Source: Glossina fuscipes (taxonomy: Eukaryota > Arthropoda > Insecta > Diptera > Glossinidae). Taken from it: DNA of 64,000 nt. Positions 61,150 through 64,000 of this stretch are shown one piece after another; the stretch's first letter is position 1; each line of letters begins with the position of its first letter. Position numbers and translations under genes: made by a program. The notes beneath the pieces were generated by a model. The model was not told where the DNA came from. It did no database searches and was given only the letters and a program-made list of their open reading frames with translations. The stretch is taken from contig NW_023998416.1 in assembly GCF_014805625.2 (NCBI RefSeq), positions 33,210,375-33,274,374 on the forward strand. Direction: 5' to 3'.

Positions 61150-61829
61150 TTTTATACCCATCACCGAAGGACGCAACGATCATTAGGAAGCAAATTCTCT
61201 CGAATCGATTTAAGTATGTCCGCCTGGTCGTCTGCCCGTCTCTGCTGTGTCTGTTGGAAACAAGAGTGAAGCTATCGACTTAAAATATTGCAAAAACATT
61301 GCAAGATTTTGCACGCAGTTTGGCATCGAAAAAGGGCTAAATCGGTCGATGGCTAAGCGTACTGTACCACGTAAACTGAGAACACCTCTGCTCTTCAAAA
61401 GAAATAAAAAATTTGCTTTTGTTCATTACCCGCAAACTACAACGGATCAAATCTACAATAATTTAAACGTATGTTCTGGTGCCCCTGCTGTAGTACCTGT
61501 ACAAAAATGGTCAAAATTGCTCAATATTACAGTGTGCCATACTTTCATTTTTTTTATACCGCGTGAGACCAAGCTTTCAAAATCCTATAAGTTCTTGGCC
61601 AATTTCAAATTCGGAATATACCTAAGCAAGTCCGTTCGTTCTTCTTTCAATTTCTACGCCTGCGGAACTGTGTATTGCCTAAAAACCTGCAAACCTGCAA
61701 CTGTGAACGCTTTCGCTTTTCCTCTCTCTTTATCATAACTACAACTGATACAAGGCATTTTCCACAAAATTATTCTACAAGAATAGGATAAGACTCAGCC
61801 GCAACCGAATATAATTTTCTTACTTGTTA
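61150..61829 (+). repeat. Family 2 interspersed repeat, full-length + copy
   Basis: It starts TTTTTATACCCATCACCGAA, followed by CGATTTAAGTATGTCCGCCT, GGTCGTCTGCCCGTCT (the (GTCY)n tract), GCTATCGACTTAAAATATTG, TTTTGCACGCAGTTTGGC, ACTGTACCACGTAAACTGAG, and TTGGCCAATTTCAAATTCGG. It ends GCAACCGAATATAATTTTCT then TACTTGTT. At about 680 bases it defines both ends of the family. The 163-codon frame at 61247-61738 lies wholly inside it. Confidence 0.82.
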
Positions 61830-62424
61830 AATTTAAGATTTCGAGATTTAAGGATGCAGTATTAGAAAATATATTTATTGGGATGTAGTCGCACTTTAGG
61901 CTGGATGATGGAAGGCGCAATTTTTCATGTTGCGACTTCTTCATTGGGAATGATTTTTACATACAATAGATGCGCTTTTCTTTAATCAAAATTAGTAAAT
62001 TTACGTACAATCATGATACGAAATGTAAACTCTTCAAACTCTATAACTTATTAGCAGCCTGTTAGAGGATTAAATCAACAAGTGCTTTTCTTTCTTAAGT
62101 TTCGCTTAGTTATTGCCTTAATTTGAGGCTCTTCGAGACCTGAACCTCTAAATTTGTATATATATTGCACCTACTTGAACATTAATTATGTATTAGTGAA
62201 GCAGCGGGGAAGCGCGAATTCAGAAGGAAATACTGACTATTGCCAGTGAGCGTCTGCTAGTTTCTTTGTGCTGTATTATAATCACGTATTTATACCGAGT
62301 ATTACCGCATCACAGCTGCATGCATAGTGCTCTGACTGTGTCGCCGCTACCAACTTCCCCGGTGACGCTCCATACGGCCACAAATTTGCAACACTCTTGC
62401 GTGGTCGAAAAATCTCTCTTTATT
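61830..62424. other. Non-coding stretch, no gene recognised
   Basis: Nothing coding or repetitive is recognised. Confidence 0.4.
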
Positions 62425-62755
62425 TTCATAATAATAACATGATTGGCCATGATCTACTATTAAATACCCTACCCCGCCATATTCATAGAAAGATTTTTCA
62501 AAACAAGTCCTTATATGGGGAGTGTTCGAGAAAGTGGTGCGATCCGAAACATTTTTAACTGCGTTCGTCCTTGAGTCAATGGCCATCAGTGAACAACGTT
62601 TCGTCGGAATAGCACAAAAATTTAAGCATGTAGACTGAACACCAGAGAACAAGACGGCCAGATGGAAAGACACGCACAAGTCATCTCACTGGGTGTTGCG
62701 AACATCTGCGCAAACTTAATATCCCGTTATATTGCAAACGACGTGGGCTACGAAA
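62425..62755 (-). repeat. Family 1 interspersed repeat, reverse copy
   Basis: ATGATTGGCCATGATCTACT and ATTAAATACCCTACCCCGCC form the reversed 3' end. TCCTTATATGGGGAGTGTTC, GAGAAAGTGGTGCGATCCGA, ACTGCGTTCGTCCTTGAG, AAGACGGCCAGATGG, and GCAAACTTAATATCCCGTTA follow. The minus-strand frame 62347-62679 is inside it. Confidence 0.75.
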
Positions 62756-63817
62756 ATTCATGCATCATTACGTGTGTATATCTATTACCAAAACTGAAGG
62801 CGTAGTAGTGTAAAATATCTTCTGTACGAATAAAGACGTCTCGCCGACATGAATGATAAGTAAGACTCCTCTTTCCTTCGTTGTAGTAATATTTTAAAAT
62901 TACAAATACTGGATTACTATTATCTTTCATCGATCTTTAAATCCACAGCAATTAATGGCAAACTGATATGTGTGTTTATGTATGCGATTGCAGTTACTTT
63001 AGGTGGTAACGTTAGCAATTTAAACGCACATCAGATCAAAGCAGTGAAGGATTTTAATTGCATCAGCTTGCGACAGATTCCATAGTGAATTAAATGGAAA
63101 ATGATTGTCAAACGCTGTGACAATTGCTTGGCGTTTAACATGTTTTCTGATAAGCAATTAGTGGTCATGGCAATTAATGGCCATCGCCTGAGTAATACAT
63201 CTCTTGCTCAAATGACTTGATTTTGTTTTCAATTTCGCTTTTAATTTAAATCAAACCACCAAAAATTCCTTTTTTCATTTTGTTTTACGCTCACAGACAT
63301 CCTAGACTTAATGTTGTTAAACTAACTTAAACACTAATCTGTTTTAAATTCTCAGAAAACTTGAGAAGCTTTAATGGCAAATTGTTGTTGTTCAGTGTTA
63401 TAAAACGCTTAACTCAACATACCCCTTAGACAATTTTAATGTCGTATAAGTAACGAAAACAGAAGCCTCCTTGTAACTGTGCAACTCACTTTCAAGACTA
63501 TACTAGAGTATCTACTACAAGGGGCTGTTGGCAAGATGTGTTCAAGTGTTATATTCTATGATCCGAGTCCGATGCCTTATCTAGCAATTTTAATTTAGAA
63601 TACAATTCTACAAGCCTTGAACAATCTATAACACCAAGTAAATTCTAAAGTAAATGAAGTCATTGCCTTAGCACTATCAGCCAATGTTGATAAAATGGTG
63701 AGCTTGAAGAGATAAATCACGTTATAAATCAAATATCATCGAAGTCGCAGTCGAAATAAGAAATAATTATGGGGAGGTGGCAGTGAATAAATGAAGAAAT
63801 TTTATACTGTAAAGTGT
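62756..63817. other. Non-coding stretch, no gene recognised
   Basis: Nothing coding or repetitive is recognised. Confidence 0.4.
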
Positions 63818-64000
63818 TTGTGGTACAAGGGTCTGCAAAGTCAGTCTGCGGAGGTATGTAACACACAGAAGGACTTGAGACGGACCCACCATGTATTATA
63901 CCGACCGCCTGTCTGTTTCGTTTTCTTGTGTTCCACGTACACGTCGCAATTTTTGAGATAACTTGACATTTTTTGACCGAAGGACAGATGCTACTGAAAA
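63818..64000 (+). repeat. Family 1 interspersed repeat, + copy cut by window end
   Basis: TTTGTGGTACAAGGGTCTGC, GGTATGTAACACACAGAAGG, TTATACCGACCGCCTGTCTG, and TTTTTTGACCGAAGGACAGA follow the family 1 order. The copy is still running at the last base of the window. Confidence 0.75.

Noticed and set aside
61247..61738. A 163-codon + strand open frame, one of the longest in the window
   Set aside because: It lies entirely inside a full-length family 2 repeat whose other copies are not open in the same frame, so it is a by-product of repeat sequence.
1..64000. CRISPR arrays, bacterial operons, tRNA and rRNA genes
   Set aside because: No regularly spaced direct repeats, no Shine-Dalgarno/operon structure, no tRNA cloverleaf motifs and no rRNA-like blocks were found; the composition and the proteins indicate an insect nuclear genome.

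Overview
The window is AT-rich eukaryotic DNA, most plausibly from a higher fly (Cyclorrhapha, possibly a tephritid fruit fly). The evidence is threefold: the two recognisable proteins resemble Drosophila 14-3-3zeta and Ran; there are dozens of fragments of short interspersed repeats carrying a (GTCY)n tract and TA-rich segments, as in the dipteran mini-me / INE-1-like class; and there are mariner and Tc1 fossils. No bacterial-style operons, rRNA, tRNA or CRISPR arrays are visible. Most of the 64 kb is non-coding and is probably a large intron or intergenic space. The first ~285 bases look like a leader or first exon on the + strand, with two good donor sites, but its gene is not identifiable.

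Only two protein-coding loci are securely recognised. At 15924-16670 (+) lies an intact, intronless, diverged 14-3-3zeta-like gene of 248 aa that keeps every phosphopeptide-binding residue checked. About 5 kb upstream, on the same strand, 10839-11502 is an intronless Ran-GTPase-like copy. Its N-terminus is broken by one frameshift and one in-frame stop, while the other ~190 codons stay open; the catalytic Gln is Glu and the acidic tail is replaced by a basic/glycine one. Both look like retrocopies.

The rest is a graveyard of mobile DNA. Family 1 (start ACCCTACACCAC, 3' end GATCGG...TTACTTGTT) has about 22 complete or partial copies on both strands; the best are at 34.13-34.79 and 39.69-40.32 kb. 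Family 2 (start TACCCATCACCGA, end CCGAAT...TTACTTGTT) has about 8 copies, notably at 12.97-13.39, 17.7-18.2, 26.9-29.1 and 61.15-61.83 kb. Family 3 is a short element with an (AAT)n 3' tail, present in five copies, one with a 12-bp target-site duplication at 48.0 kb. DNA transposon fossils are mariner at 1.66-1.93, 36.23-36.5 and 59.49-60.07 kb (the last with both terminal inverted repeats) and Tc1-like at 22.5-22.7 kb. Microsatellites include (GA)27, (TG)13, (TA)10 and several (AAT)n tracts.

All calls come from reading the sequence and remembered family motifs; no database search was possible. Boundaries of repeat fragments are approximate, commonly by 10-30 bases.
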